Shown in pieces: positions 1 to 14,000 of a DNA stretch of 64,000 nucleotides; within the stretch, counting starts at the first letter, position 1, and each line of letters begins with the position of its first letter. Source of the DNA: Brachypodius melanocephalos (Eukaryota > Chordata > Aves > Passeriformes > Pycnonotidae). The notes under the pieces are model-generated. The model made no database searches, had not been told where the DNA came from, and was given only the letters and a program-made list of their open reading frames with translations. The DNA is taken from NCBI GenBank assembly GCA_013398615.1, contig VZSR01001479.1, forward strand, positions 9,616,564 through 9,680,563. Direction: 5' to 3'. The translations under genes and the position numbers were made by a program.

Positions 1-332
1 CTGAAGGGAGCCTATGAGGACGATGTAGAGGGTACTTTTTACAAGAGCCTGTAGTGACAGGACAAGGAGGAACAGCTTGAAACTCAAACTGAAAGACAGT
101 ATGTTTAGATAAGATATTGGTAAAAAAATTCTTTGTTAGGAGTGTGGTGAAGCACTGGAACAGGTTGCCCAGAGAAGTTATGGGTCCCTCATCCATGAAA
201 GCATTCAAGGCCGGGTTGGATAGGGCTTTGAGCTACCTGGTCTAGTGGAAGGTGTCCCTGCCCATGGCAGGGGTTTTGGAACTAGATGATCTTTAAGGTC
301 CCTTCCAACCCAGGCCATTCTGTGACTGAAAT
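1..332 (+). repeat. CR1 LINE 3' end, cut by window start
   Basis: The stretch carries the usual CR1 tail landmarks in order: a 'tgaagcactggaacaggttgc'-like segment near 150, 'gtctagtggaaggtgtccctg' near 240, and 'ctttaaggtcccttccaacc' near 290, ending in a CATTCTGTGACTG remnant of the terminal octamer repeat. It is in sense orientation, lies in an INTS7 intron, and continues upstream of the window. CR1 copies of this kind are typical of bird and reptile genomes. Confidence 0.9.
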
Positions 333-1954
333 AAAGGAGGTTTTTTTATACATTTCTCATAGAGTTAAAAGCAAAAATGTCTGTCTTGAAAAGGTGGGAA
401 TGATAATGATTGGTGATAACAAGAACAAGGTTGTTAATCACTGATGATGGCAAGAATTTTGTGGATGGTCCCAGGCAAAGCAGAATTCGCAGTGTTGAAA
501 TTTTGTGTACACCAGAGAAGAAAACTGAATCTTTAATACTGTATGCATAACCCAGACAGTAGCTATATGCAATATATCACATCTTGCCTAGGATACATTT
601 AAACCAACTGAAAGTGCTTCCTTTTGTGTCAAAATAGTTTTTGTTAACTTGTAACCAAAACTTACATGAATCTTGTTATGCTTGCACTTATTTTTTCATT
701 CAGCCTTGTGATCAGAACTGCTGGTTGGTCTCTGATCAAGAACTTCTAAGGAAGTACTGTTGTATTACTGATTGCTTTGAGCTTCTGGGAATCAAATGGG
801 AAAACAAAATTAATCTGTCTTTCATGACGCTGTCCTGCTGGTTTGGTGTCTGTGTCTCTGATGCTATCCAACATGATCCTCTTAACTACATCTTCCAGCC
901 CCTGTGCAGGTGAATTCAAATGTAAAGAGAGTACTTGTCTTTCTCTCTTTATATTCTTTTTGTACCTCCATTTAGAACTGTTACTGATTTCACTTCTGGG
1001 AGATGGGAGGCATTAACAGGGCTTTGATTGATTAGGTCATACATCCATTTCTTTTTTTCTTTCAATGTTTAATTTGAGATTATGCTTTTGTGCCCTGGTG
1101 TCTCAGAAATCCATAAACACAATATGTCTGCATGGCTTTTTGTAGTTCTTGTTCAGTGTTCTAATATAAGATTGCAGTTGTTGACTGACGTTGAGGGTTA
1201 TCTTCACAGACTGCTACAATTTCCAGGAATCCTCTCGGTTTGCAAAAGTATTTAAATTACTAATAAATTCACAGGTTACATCAAATAAAATATTAAAATA
1301 GCTGTTGGATCAGCAGTTTCAGTTTAAAATCTTCTGTTGACATTTTTTTTTCCTCCTTGAATGGTGTCAATAACAAAGAACATGTTGAAAGAAAGAACTG
1401 CTTAAACAAAACTTTGTGGAATTTTATTGCTAGAGGACTGTGTAAATATTTCCACAGAACTCTTGCTAAAATTACCATCAGTATAAATCATGCATTCTTC
1501 TTTTAATTGGACTATGCAAAATACGCCTGAAAGGTATCTTTGAAATATTTTTGGCAAAGTATAGGTTGGTTTGCTACTTTTTGAGCAGTTACACAAAAAG
1601 CGTTGGACTTTTTTCACTAATAACCTTATCTTACATCAGTGAAAGATGTTGGGAAAAATCATGCCATAGTGAACTCTTAATTTTAAAACAGTTTATGGTA
1701 AATTTCTCACTGTGCCAATTTCAAGCTAAAAGGTATCAAAATGTTATTAAATTTTTATCAAACCACTGACACAACCCACGCAACAAAATGTTACATTTAA
1801 TTACATGCTTACTTTTAGCATTTGTTTCTGTAATAGCCATGAAAGAGCACATATTTATAAAAATGTAGCCTTTAACCAGTCTTTTTACATTTTTATTTGA
1901 TTTCAGCATTTCTTCATGTTCTTCCTGATTTTTTTTGGTGATTTATTTCTGTAG

Positions 1955-2092
1955 GATGTTGGGCAGCATGGCATCTATCATTCCAGAAAGGAAGAATGCA
2001 CATCACAGTATTCGCCAGAGTTTGGATTCCCATGATAACGTGGAAGTTGAAGCTGCTATATTTGCTGCTGCCAACTTTTCTGCACAATCTAA
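1955..2092 (+). CDS. INTS7: INTS7 exon, residues ~125-170
   Basis: The first coding exon in the window. It opens with MLGSMASIIPERKNAHHS and ends in FSAQSK, with the Lys codon split AA|G. The acceptor is TCTGTAG and the donor GTAAGA. The first base (1955) completes a codon from the preceding exon, which is not in the window: no open frame in 1-1954 resembles the expected upstream INTS7 sequence. Confidence 0.96.
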
Positions 2093-5000
2093 GTAAGAGC
2101 TACTTTTTTTTTTCTCACTTTTTCATATTACAGAGAATGGAAATTCCATTAACACTGTCATGCACGAACCTTACTATTTTCTGTTGTGCTGTCCTTTATG
2201 GCAAAACAATTATGTCCAATAATGATGTAAGGAAATCTGAATACAAGTTCAGTAGATTTTTTTTTTCCAAAAATGGAAAGCTCAAATATGAGATTGAGGA
2301 CTGGAATAGCAATTTTAATAATGAATTTTTTACAGAAATTATATTAGCAAAATTAAATGCTGCTTGTCAGTTTTTGAGAGCTTTCATTTTCTCATTTGGT
2401 CATGCCTGTGTGCAGGGGTTCTGAAAAGACTTGGGATTTGGCAGGCACTCTCTTGTGTAACTTTTAATTGTTAAAACACACTGTTTTGTAGTTCAGTCGG
2501 GTTTTTTTTCCAAATTTTTAATTACTTTTTATTTTTCATTTCACCTGTTATTTTCTTTTCTCCACAGGGATTTTGCTGTTGGAATATGTAATAAAATCAG
2601 CGAGATGATTCAAGGTACATGTGTACATTGAATGATAAAGAAGAAAAGCTTTAATTTCTCTGAAAATTCTTTATTATTCATATTTACATATTTGATATCA
2701 GAATGCTGTTGCCCTTAGATGATTCCAGTTTTTAAATTAGCTGTCCAATAATCTGTCTGGTTATCTTAAATCCTCTTAAAATTTAAGTTTTCAAAGTACT
2801 TGTTTGGTACAGAATAAAAGCCCATCCATAGTGTGATGAATAAACTTGCATAGTCTCTCATAGGTTGCTTCAGAGGAGTTAATTTGTGTGTTACCTGCAG
2901 TGGAGCAAGGAGCAGCTTTCTCAAACAACCATGAAAGTGCTTGATAGTGCTGTCATTTCACACCTAGCTAGATCATGAGTTATTTGAAGCCACTGCAGGT
3001 GTTTGCACAATCTCCTTTCAGCAATGGTAGCAATCCAGACACACTCTGTGCCTCAGCACTGCCAAAAAAAGCCAGCCCAAGGACTAACTCTGGCTGTGTT
3101 TCTTTCCTTACTGCAGGTTTGGCCACACCTGTGGACTTGAAGCTGAAGTTGATCCCAATTCTGCAGCACATGCACCACGATGCCAGCTTGGCCTCCAGCT
3201 CCCGGCAGCTGCTGCAGCAGCTGGTGACATCCTACCCCTCCACCAAGATGGTCATTGTCACCCTGCACACCTTTACTCTGCTTGCTGCTTCTTCTTTGGT
3301 TGACATTCCCAAGCAGGTAACTCTTCCTAAGGCATGCCTTCCTCTTGAAGTACAAAGTACATTTTTAAAACACTCAGATTCTGCCTGCTGATCGAAGTAA
3401 ATGGTGATGGCTGTGCTGGGTTGGTTGCTTCTGTGGGCTGTTCAGGAAGAATACTCTGAAAACTGCCGCTGCTTTCATATTTTTTGCCTTTTCTGGTTCC
3501 ATTTCCCGGTGACTGTATCAAGCACACTCTACCTTTTTTACAGTTCATTAACGTGTCTTTTTCTAAATCGAGGTTTCAAATCAACAAAGATAGATCAGCA
3601 TGCAGGAAAATAAACACCCAGACTTTTTCTGAAAAGACTTCAACTTGCCAGGCTTCACTTTGCACTTCTGTATATTGTCTTGGGTTCTGGGTGTGCCCTT
3701 TGCCTTTCTTTCGTGCAAGCACATGAATATTTCAGAAGCATAGAACAAATTTAAAGTGTATTTCTTGGAGAACTTTGAGGAATTTCAATTGATTCCTTAA
3801 ATTCAGGACTATAAACCAAGTAATGGGGAAGTAGTGATGGGAAACTACAATGCTTTTTATGCTCTGATAATGAGCTTTGTGGATGTGATTTATAGAGCAG
3901 GTCTGAACACAGTGACACTTGAGACTAATCCAACGAATCCTTGGAAAGGGGTCACAAAAATCTGTTTGCTTTCTTTCAGCCCTGTACAGCTGTGCAAGGC
4001 TGATGTCTGTGACTGTTAGACAATAGCATTGATCTGTCTGAAACTCTCTGCTGTGGCTCACTTCTGTATTTCAGATGGTCCTTCTGATGGTACTGAATCT
4101 ACGTCCATTGAAACAACAATAGAACACTTAATGTGCTGCTTTTATTTTTTTAATGGCAGTAAAAATGGAGATTTAGGGTGTATTTCTGCAGCACAACAGC
4201 CAGTACTGCATAAAACTGATGAAGCCAGGGTGGGAATGGAGACTAAAGCCATGGCTGGCACGTTTATACTTTTTCAAGTCAGTTTTGGCTCAGTATGCTC
4301 AACATTTCTTCCTGAGTGCTTTTGAAAATACTTCCTTCTAGTAGCATCACGCTTAAACAACTAATTTATTTTCTTGCAGATTCAACTTTTGTTGCAGTAC
4401 TTGAAAAATGACCCCAGGAAGGCCGTGAAGAGGCTTGCAATCCAGGATTTGAAGTTGTTGGCCAACAAGACACCACATACATGGAGCAGAGAAAATATTC
4501 AGGTCTGTAGGTTTTCTAAGCTAAAGTTTATTATGAAACTTTTCACGGACTTGTAGAATTCTTTCCAGAGGAACGATTTGGGAGGTAAGGAAAGGAGTAA
4601 CATGCATCTCCATACCCTTAAGTTAGGTTACTCTGCCAAGCAGACTAGCCAAGCAGTAATGAGCAGTTCACAGAATGTCTGCAGCTGGATGAGTTGACAC
4701 TCAAGGATTAAAGTTGAATTATTATATTATTAATATAAATATAAATTAATATAATTTTTTTTTGAGGGAAGGCAGGTGCCATGTAGGAGGCCTTTGTACA
4801 GTGAGAAAGCAGCTTTCCCGTCTGACGTGAGAGCTGAATGTTTACACTGATGTTACCACACTGAGTACACAGCAATGCTCTGGTGCAAAACAGAGCCTCT
4901 GGGATCTGTCAAAACATATCATCCAGCGAGGTGTAATTGAAGGAACAAATGGAATTTTCATTTAATTTCTTAGAATGAATGGGTTTTTTTCAATAGTAGC

Positions 5001-8000
5001 CTTGTGATTCCTGTTGGATCAATAAGAAGGTGTTTATAGTGCACCTGTGCTGTTTGGGGAAACTAGTGTTATACTGTAGATATTACTGCTGCCTTCTTTC
5101 AGTCACAGTTGCACGTGAAGTTTTGCTCCTTTCCCTCTTTCTGGTAGAAAAGACTGTGGAAAATAACTTCAGTTTACATTCATGGGAAAGTAAATATTTC
5201 AAGAACTTAATGGCACAGGGTTACAGCTCTACTTTTTCCTGGGTCATTTTTCTTTGCTTTTGTTACTCTTGGAAGCTGCTTTGGTTCTGTGCTGTTGGAG
5301 CATAAGGCAGCTGGGAGGAAAAACTGTGCAAGTTTTTGTTAACAGTCATGTGAGAAATAAAGCATGTCCTGCTTTGTCCCCAGTTCTTGGAGATGATAAT
5401 TTGGAGTGTACATAGCTTTTTGCTTTAGTGAACTGCTTTATTCTTCATAATGGGTTAACTCCAGAAATGTATTTCCTTTTAGGAATTTTAAGGACTTATG
5501 GATTTTTTGCAGAGAAAATGCCACTCTATCCCATTCTATTTCTTTAGTAATTACCTCAGTACAAGTGAGAGACATTGATAACATGGCTTTCATTGCCATG
5601 TAGTGTTCTAAAGTAAAGTGGGTGTTCTGATGGTTGAAATGCATAGGGAAAAAGTTCCACTGATGTCAGAACTAAGCCAGTGATAAGGTTAAAACAAAAC
5701 TAATTGTCTGAAGCTTGCTACTGCTTCCCGAATGGCATACAGAGATAATAAGAGTTTGTCTGACTTCTGAAATAAAAAGTTGGCATTTTGAGTTGGGAAA
5801 TTGTTCTCCATAGTTATGTTTATACAACAGGGACTGGAAGGGGTGCTCCCTTTCCCATGGCAAGGCCTGCCTCTTGTACTTTTTTTCCAACAGGCATTGG
5901 TGAGTTTCTTCAGCATTTTAAGCCTGTCATGTCTAGGTCAGTTGGGAAGTTTGGTCTTTGCACTGTGGAGGCTTCACTGATTTCTAGACATCAGCTTCAG
6001 AAGCTGTTGGTGCCTGGAGCAGTCCATCCTGCTAATTCCTCTGTGCTCCTGGCAGTTCTCACAGTTCTTGTTTCAGAAATGCCCTGAGAGCTGATTTGAT
6101 AGCACTGGAGTAAAACATCAGTGTCTTGGGAGACATCGAGACTCATCATCTACCCCAGTCATTAGATCTTCCTCTGTCTGTTGGTGCCATTCTATTCACT
6201 GGATTAGCAAAATAGTAATTGGTACAAATCACAGATATATTTAGAATTTAACCCTTGCACATACATATACCTCATAGGAACACCGTGGGGGTTTTTTATG
6301 TTCTGTGGAACTAATTGTGTTGTTTCTCCTTACTCTGTTACTGGCTCTTTGCCATTCAGTTTTGGCACACTCTAAAGCAGAATATACTTATATTTTCTAT
6401 TTATGTCTCATATTACTGTCCATCCTGTTGACTAAAAAAGTATCCAAAATCAGTGAATGACTAAATTATGGGCAGTGTTGGCATAAGGAATTGAGAACAA
6501 TGTGCATTTTAAGAGTTATTCGAACCTAAATGCGATAAGGCCTGTGGTAAGATCTGGCAAAAGGCACAAAAGTAAGACAGAAGTTCTACTACAAATGAGT
6601 TAAAACATAAAATACACCTTAATTTATTTATCAAGAACCTTAAACTCCTGTTGGACACCAATACTGCTAAAGGAAATGATACTTGAAACCTTGCTCTTCA
6701 GAGGAGTATTTTTATATTAAACCTTGCAGATTGTTACAATCCAAAATAATCAATATGCCTGTAACTGTCTTAAATTCTTTTATAGTATTGGATCAATGAA
6801 ACCAGATAATATTTTTGCCACTGATTTTTAATTAATGAATGACTTATAATTGTTTCCTAGCACATAGGACCCACTGTCACTTTTCTGCAAGCCACATCCT
6901 CAGTTCTCTAAACCAGATGCTTGAGGACTTGACTTTTGATTTTAGTACAGTATTTTCTGTGGGAAAATCTTGATTCTTAAAACTTCTCAGAGAAGTGCAA
7001 CTAAATTTTTCATACAGACAGCTCATGGGGCTTCTTACCTCTGTATTTTTTTTCCTGCTGATTTTTAGGCACTCTGTGAATCTGCTCTTAACACTCCTTA
7101 TGACAGCTTGAAGATGGGCATGTTATCTGTTCTTTCAACATTATCAGGGACAATTGCCATTAAGCAGTACTTCAGCAGTGCTCCAGGTAAGAAAACTGGA
7201 TTACACCTTCGGCATTTTAATAGCTTGGTTTTCTGCTGATGATCAGTTTCATCTAAACACTTTGTAGGATTTTTTAAAACTATTTTTGAACTTCAGAACA
7301 CTGAGAGTCAGACTGTGTTCATCCTATGTAAACTTAAAATGGTACACTGTATAGTCATGACTAATGATGATTTTGTTTTGTGGGCACTGTGGTATATGAA
7401 AAGGGCTTTTGCATTTGAGTCTTCAAGTTTTCTTCATTTTGTGAAGAAATGTATTGCCTCTCAAATGGGTGGCCTGCATTCTGCTTAAGGTGCTTTGAAA
7501 CCATGGATTTGCATAATTTTTGAGTAGCAGGGAGGCTTCACAGTGCAAGAGTGGGCTGGCATGTTACTCTTCCACCCTTGTGGGCTTGACTTACAGCAGT
7601 ACCAGGTGAACCTTTCTGCTCTGTGACAATATTCTGGAGAAATTGTAGAAAAAGAGTAGACATTTAAAAGTGATTCAGGGTATCTTGTTCTCAAAATTCT
7701 GATTACGCTCTTTTTTCTTCCTGAAAGCCAGACTGCCCTAATGAGTGTTATGGGCTCAAAGACATGGGCTGCAAAAATGGAAAAAAAATAGTACATCCTC
7801 TTCAATCATTCTGGTATGGCTTAATAATTAATAGACTCACCAGCTTTTTTAATTAGCCATAATATTTCTCAAGGCAATAGTTCTCTGAATCCTGAAACAT
7901 CAACCTTTAGGTCCAGATGTTCTTTCTCACGTGTCTAACTTGTGTAGTGTTCAAGAATGAGAGAATCTCTGGTTTTGTCTGAAGAGAGAAAAATATTTTC

Positions 8001-11000
8001 ATCCTATTGCTTAAACATAAGGAAAAACCCTAACTCTGTGGTATATTTATGGGCTGTGCAGTTTTATGTTCCGTTTGCCTTGCTTCTATTTAGGAGCAGC
8101 AGCTACAACTGCAAGGTCATTTGATTTGGTAAAACTAGCCCAGGAGTGCTGTTACCATAATAACCGTGGCATTGCAGCTCATGGAGTGAGGATTCTGACC
8201 AACATATCAGCCTCTTGCCAGGAAAAAGGTAAGGGAAAGCAAGGGCAGGGAAGTGGCTCTGTTTACAGTCAGGCTTATGCACTTAACACGCATTAACTCG
8301 TCCTGTCTGTGAACCTGGCTGTAAATCTGTCTGATCCCTCATGCTGGTTAGGGAGAATGGGGACTATAATCTACCAGGGAATACTCCATATGGTTTTATG
8401 AATGCTTGGGAAGGTTCCATCTTTGTCTCATTCAGAGAAAATTACTGCTCACAGTAGAGCTCATGCTAAATGAATGCTTGTTTTACCTTTGCTGTAAGAT
8501 TAGTGAATTGTTAGTCACCCTTTGAAAGCCCTTTGCACAAAGTTTGTTGCAAAATAATAACAGGCCATTTAGAAGGCTTAGTCCCAAGATTTATGCATGC
8601 TTTGCAAGTGTCAGTGTGGCTGCTGAATAGTTACCCAAGACATGGAATGGCAGAATTGTTTCTCATCAAAGTAAAAAAAAAAAAGCAAAGCAGAAGTGTT
8701 AGGAATTGTCATGACTGCAACAGCAGTGCAAGCATTACACCAGCTATGGTCAGAGAGCAGAAGAGAGAGCAAACTAACTCTTTTTCTCTTTGTAGATCTT
8801 CTGCCTTTGGAGCAAGATGCAGTTTTTGGCTTAGAAGCTCTTCTTGTTCTCTGTAGTCAAGATGACAGCCCAGGAGCTCAGGCAACCCTAAAGGTGACTT
8901 TACTGTTGTCTTCCCCTTCACAGCTGTAAATTATAATAACAGCTTGTATAACAGAGAGGCTGGTGTGCACCAGATCCTTTCTGGTGGAAGCATAGCAGAC
9001 TGGAGGGAAAAGAAGATTTTTCTGGTTTGCCCATAATCAGAGTTCAGAGCAGTAGAGAAACTGAGCATAGTTATGGTAGAACTTCTCTCAGCTCTAGGAA
9101 AAGGGTTGTTGCAGGTGGCAGGGAGCATTCCTCTCAGAGGAACAGCTGTAATAAAACATGAACATTGGATGGAGGTGTCTCTGAAGGACAAAGAGAATTT
9201 GCTTTTTGGAGATGGAGATGCAACGTACATTATCACAACATTTTAATAAATGATTACTCTTATTTTCCCACTTCAGAAGCTGTCAGTAATTCTTCTAGTT
9301 ATTTACCTTATAGGCTGGCGGTGTGAGAGATTATTAATGTTTCTTGAATTTGTGATGTGTTTTTGTGCTGGTAGCTTGGGAACAAAGGCTTGGGCTCTTA
9401 GAAAAATCTCATCTTTTGTAGAGTGCATAGTTGTGAATATCCCAGATCTGCATTTCTGCAGTCCTGCTTGCAGCTGAGTAAGTGTGCCTGGCTCTTCTGG
9501 TTTTGAAGGCATTGTGCTGACTGCCCCTGGGGATTGTGTGATTGCAGATCACGCTGACCTGCATGGTGAAGCTGGTGAAGTGCCGCCCTCACCTGAGCCA
9601 GTCCGTGGTGGAGTCCCTGCTGACACAGCTGCACAGTGCCCAGGACAATGCCAGGATCCTCATGTGCCACTGCCTGGCAGCCATTGCCATGCAGCTGCCT
9701 GTCTTGGCAGATGGGATGCTGGGAGACCTAATGGACCTCTATAAATTAATTGGACAGTCTGCCACAGATAAAAAGCAGGAACTCTTGGTAAGATCTCCCT
9801 TGATGGATAAAGTCTGTATAAACAATTGTGGATGGATTGCATTTCAAAAGGGAGCTAAGACGTTTGTTACGTGTCCAGGTTGATGTGCCAGTCTGGAGCC
9901 ACTATTTTTGATTTTGTTTTAACATCTGACTCCATATGTTCAGTGTAGAAATAGCTCTTAGATGGAGCTGTACTGTGCAGTGTATTCCATTAGGTTTTCC
10001 AGCAGATGGCACTGCTTAGGCAAACCTGGCTATTGAAATTATTGGGGTATCTCTAAAGTAGTGGTTAAAGGCCAAATGGCAGCTAGCTCCATTTATATAG
10101 GGTGCTCTGGGGCAAATGACTTAATATACTGCAAGAGAGAAAAATGCTTTCATCACATCTACTTGGAAAAGAATTTGAATTTTAAAAAAGAAATTGCAAG
10201 CTTTCTGTTAATTTATTTGGAGCATTTGAAATATTTCAGCTAAAATGCAGAGTAGAGCGTCTTTAAATGAAAGTTACTTTTATCTACAAGAAATACTTGG
10301 GTTGCTGTAACTATTTAAAAAATATGACTGAGAAGTTTTGCAGTTAATATGTATATATATGTAATCTTCTATGTAGTTTTCAGCCCAAAATAAAACAGAA
10401 ATGGCTTTTTTTCATCTTTTCTTTGGTTACTGAAATATAACTTTCTTCCTCCTTCTTCCACTCTCTACTAGGTTTCTCTTGCCACAGTGATATTTGTTTC
10501 CAGTCAGAAAGCTTTGTCCACAGAAATCAAAACTGTTATCAAACAGCAGCTTGAGAATGCCTCCAATGGATGGACAGCCTACAGGATAGCCAGGCAGGCT
10601 TCCAGGATGGTAAGTGAAAATACCTGGAGAAAAATGGTTCGCTGTGATTGAAGGAATGCCAGAGATTTCTTTGAATTGGGTAAGGGAAGAAGGAAAATTG
10701 TAGGCCTTGGGAGGAGGAAGTGAATGGGGGAAAAAAAAATCATTTTCTCTCCTGCTTCTCTCCTGATTCTCTGGAATGCAGATTGTGATCTATATCATTT
10801 GGGGCACTCATCCCATCAAAATGTTTTTTTTTCACTTGTCCTTTTGAAGTATTTGAGAAGGAATTGAGTGATGTCCTGGCACTTTCTTGAGCACATACCA
10901 CATCTCTGTATTGTCTGACTGCTCTTCAGAATGTGATGTATGGTTCTCTTTCTTCAATGTGAAGAAAGGAAGAAAAATATACTGTTCCTCTTTTCCCTTC

Positions 11001-14000
11001 AGTAAATTCACAGTTGGGGTTAGAATTACACAGAAACACGAGTAGGAGAGGCTGAGGTGAATTTCCATGTGGTTTTCTCATCTTATTGAATTATCTTGTG
11101 TAAATGAATACTATATTTTTTTACAGACTGGTATTTCTTTAAGGTCAGCACTTGTGCTTTCAATTATTATTAGGATTGCCATAATCAAATCATTGGAAAA
11201 AGTTTCACTATTCTGTTTTTAAACTGGGAGTGGTTCTGGAGATGTTCCTGTTTGCTTATTTGTGTACATTTTGTAGAAATCTCCAGCCTTTTCCCGTTCC
11301 CTTTCAGAAACATTGTTGTCATTACAGGGCAACCACGACATGGCCAGAGAGCTGTACCAAAGCCTGCTGACTCAGGTGGCATCAGAGCACTTCTACTTCT
11401 GGCTGAACAGCCTGAAGGAGTTCTCCCATGCAGAGCAGTGCCTGACAGGCCTGCAGGAGGACAACTACAGCTCCGCGCTCTCCTGCATCGCCGAAGCCTT
11501 GAGATCCTACCACAAAGGGATAGCCTCGCTGACGGTCAGCACACAGCTCTGCTGGGGATGTTTCTGGGTGCTGCAGCATGGCTCTTTGGGTTCTCTTCCT
11601 AACTCTCTGAAAAGTTCTTAAATGTGCCTGGCATCTGCCAGACTCTGTTTGGTTCTCCTCTGCAGGCATCTCAGTTGTAACCCACTGAGTCTCGAGAGAA
11701 AAGATCCTGTAACTCAGCCAAGTGTGATTAGATAGATTTCTCTTTGCTTTTTCTTCTCCCTCCACCCCTCATTTCCTGCCTTGATCAGATCGTAGGAAAT
11801 GTGACAGATCTTGTTTAATTAACATTACAATACTTATAATTTTCCACTCCTTGCTTTGGGTGAATGAAAGCTATTGTAGTAGTCAAACGCGGGAATTGGC
11901 CTAAATTGGCTGCTGTCTTCTTGAAAAATAGAGAAGGATTCAATTGTCTCCCTCCCTCCTGCTGAGTTCATGTTGCCTTCTATTTGACAATGTGATCTCA
12001 TGGAATCCTAACAGCAAGCTAGTAAGAGGAGGGAGGACAATTCAGCTTCATAAAATCCAACTGGTACCTGCTTTTATGCAAATACTTTCTATTTCTCTGA
12101 AGTGGTAAAAATACCAAGAAGCTGTGTGATGTCTGTGAATGTAAAGAAAAAAAAAAAAGCATTAATGATTAGGGACCTTCAGTTCCTGCTGTAAAATTGC
12201 TTCTTAAGCAAAGACGATCTAGCTTCACACAATACTTCTTTCGTATTTTAGTTTCCATGAAGAAACCTTTACCTACAGTTTTCTGTATGCCTTTTCAGTG
12301 AAGCTGCTTTGTTGTTTTAGTTACTGGACAGTTAGGGTCACGACAATTCAGACATTAGTGTTTAATAAAGTTCAGATATTACTATTTATTAATAAGATGT
12401 CCCCGAATAAGCTGCAATGACATAAACTTCTACTTTTGTCCTCTGAAAGACTCATCATTGCTGACGTGTTGGTCTTTAACTGTTGGCTGAGTGAATAAGG
12501 CTTTTAATTCAACACTTGGAGATTTCTCTAACATCAAGAAGACATTGAGAGGAGGACCTCATCTAATTAGATGTTAATATTTAATACAGGCAGGAAAATA
12601 ACTTGCTTAAATAGGTCATACTGTGATCCAGTAATTTAATTACCCCTTCCTTGGAGTTTGGGCTGCTTTTTCTGTTGAAGGATTCCTGTCTTCATCTCCT
12701 CTGCTGACTTCAGTTCCTGTTGCACACAGTGCTTTTCTGGGTGCAGTGCCCTCCTTATGGATGATTGTGGTCCAGAGGAGTTAAGTGCAGCTTTTGTAGG
12801 TTAGAGGGAATGAAATTTGTTTTTGCTGTTGGTTGTTGCTGACTTGTTGCATCACTCTGGACCATTTCCCAGCCATGCTTGAGTCTATCAGCTGTAAAAG
12901 GAGCCACTCGCTGCTTGCCTCTAGAACTCAGCCTCTCCAAGGGGAGCAAAGTGCCATAAAACGCACGTGGCAGCCTTGCTGCTGAAGGCTTTTGCTCTCT
13001 TCCCTCTGCCTTGAGCTTTCCTGTAGCTGCTGTTTCAGTGCAGAGCATGACTCAGCACTGCTGGTACCACAGAGCAGTGGTGCATGTGATGAGCCTTGTG
13101 TAGCTGCTCCACTCTAGCTGGAAAACACCGTGTCAGTAAATCTCCTGCAGGTGTTCAGCCAGCCCAGTTTAGCAACAATGAAATATTCAGACAGTGCCTT
13201 GTCAGAAAATTTCTCAATTCCTCCTTCATAGACATAAAACTCTGTCTTGCACTGCAGAGTGTTCTTTCATGGGAGTTAGTGCACTTAAGGGAAAGAAGTG
13301 CCTCTGCTTTATGGATAAGAGGTTCTCCCTGTGGGATTTGTCAGGGAGTGTGTTGACCACAGTCCCCATCTGTCTTGCTGTGTGCTTGGTTGTACAGTTA
13401 GCAAAGGTTTTGGATGAGTCCTGCTCTTTCTGGCACAGATCACATGTCTCATTGGAAGCATTGGGGTTTTTTTTCACTGCTGGTGATCTAAAGAAGACGC
13501 AAAACTTGAACAAAGCACTTACACAGCCATTGGTTTAGTAGCACCAATTCCAAATATGTCCATAGCAAGTGGTGGTGTCTGAATAACTTGGCTGAGCCAA
13601 AGAAATGTTTCTGTCACTTTCAAAAAGAATTGTAACTCATTTATTGCCCATGGAAGATAAAGTAAATTGCAATATTAATGAGACAAGCTTGTATTTCCAT
13701 TACAAAAATCAAGTCCAATTTGTGCTTCTAAAAACGTCTGGATTTTCTGATATGAGTACTTCACTCTTTAAAAGCATGTAGTCTCTGTAGAGCAATTACA
13801 GTGGAGTGTAGCCCTCTTCCACAGAGGGTTTTCTGAAACCATCCTTGCAAAATAAACTGAACAATTCCAGTTCAAAAGGGATTTTTTTTTCTGCCCTTGG
13901 AGAAGGAAAAGCGAAGTGATAGATAAGAGAGGCTTAATGGTTTAAATATGAGATAGTGTTATTTTTTCAGTTGAAATCTAGTTCAGTAGTTTTAAGTGGT

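Noticed and set aside
641..913. 90-codon + strand frame, considered as the INTS7 exon before 1955
   Set aside because: Its cysteine-rich peptide has no similarity to the expected INTS7 residues ~90-124, and suitable splice sites are lacking. It is intronic.
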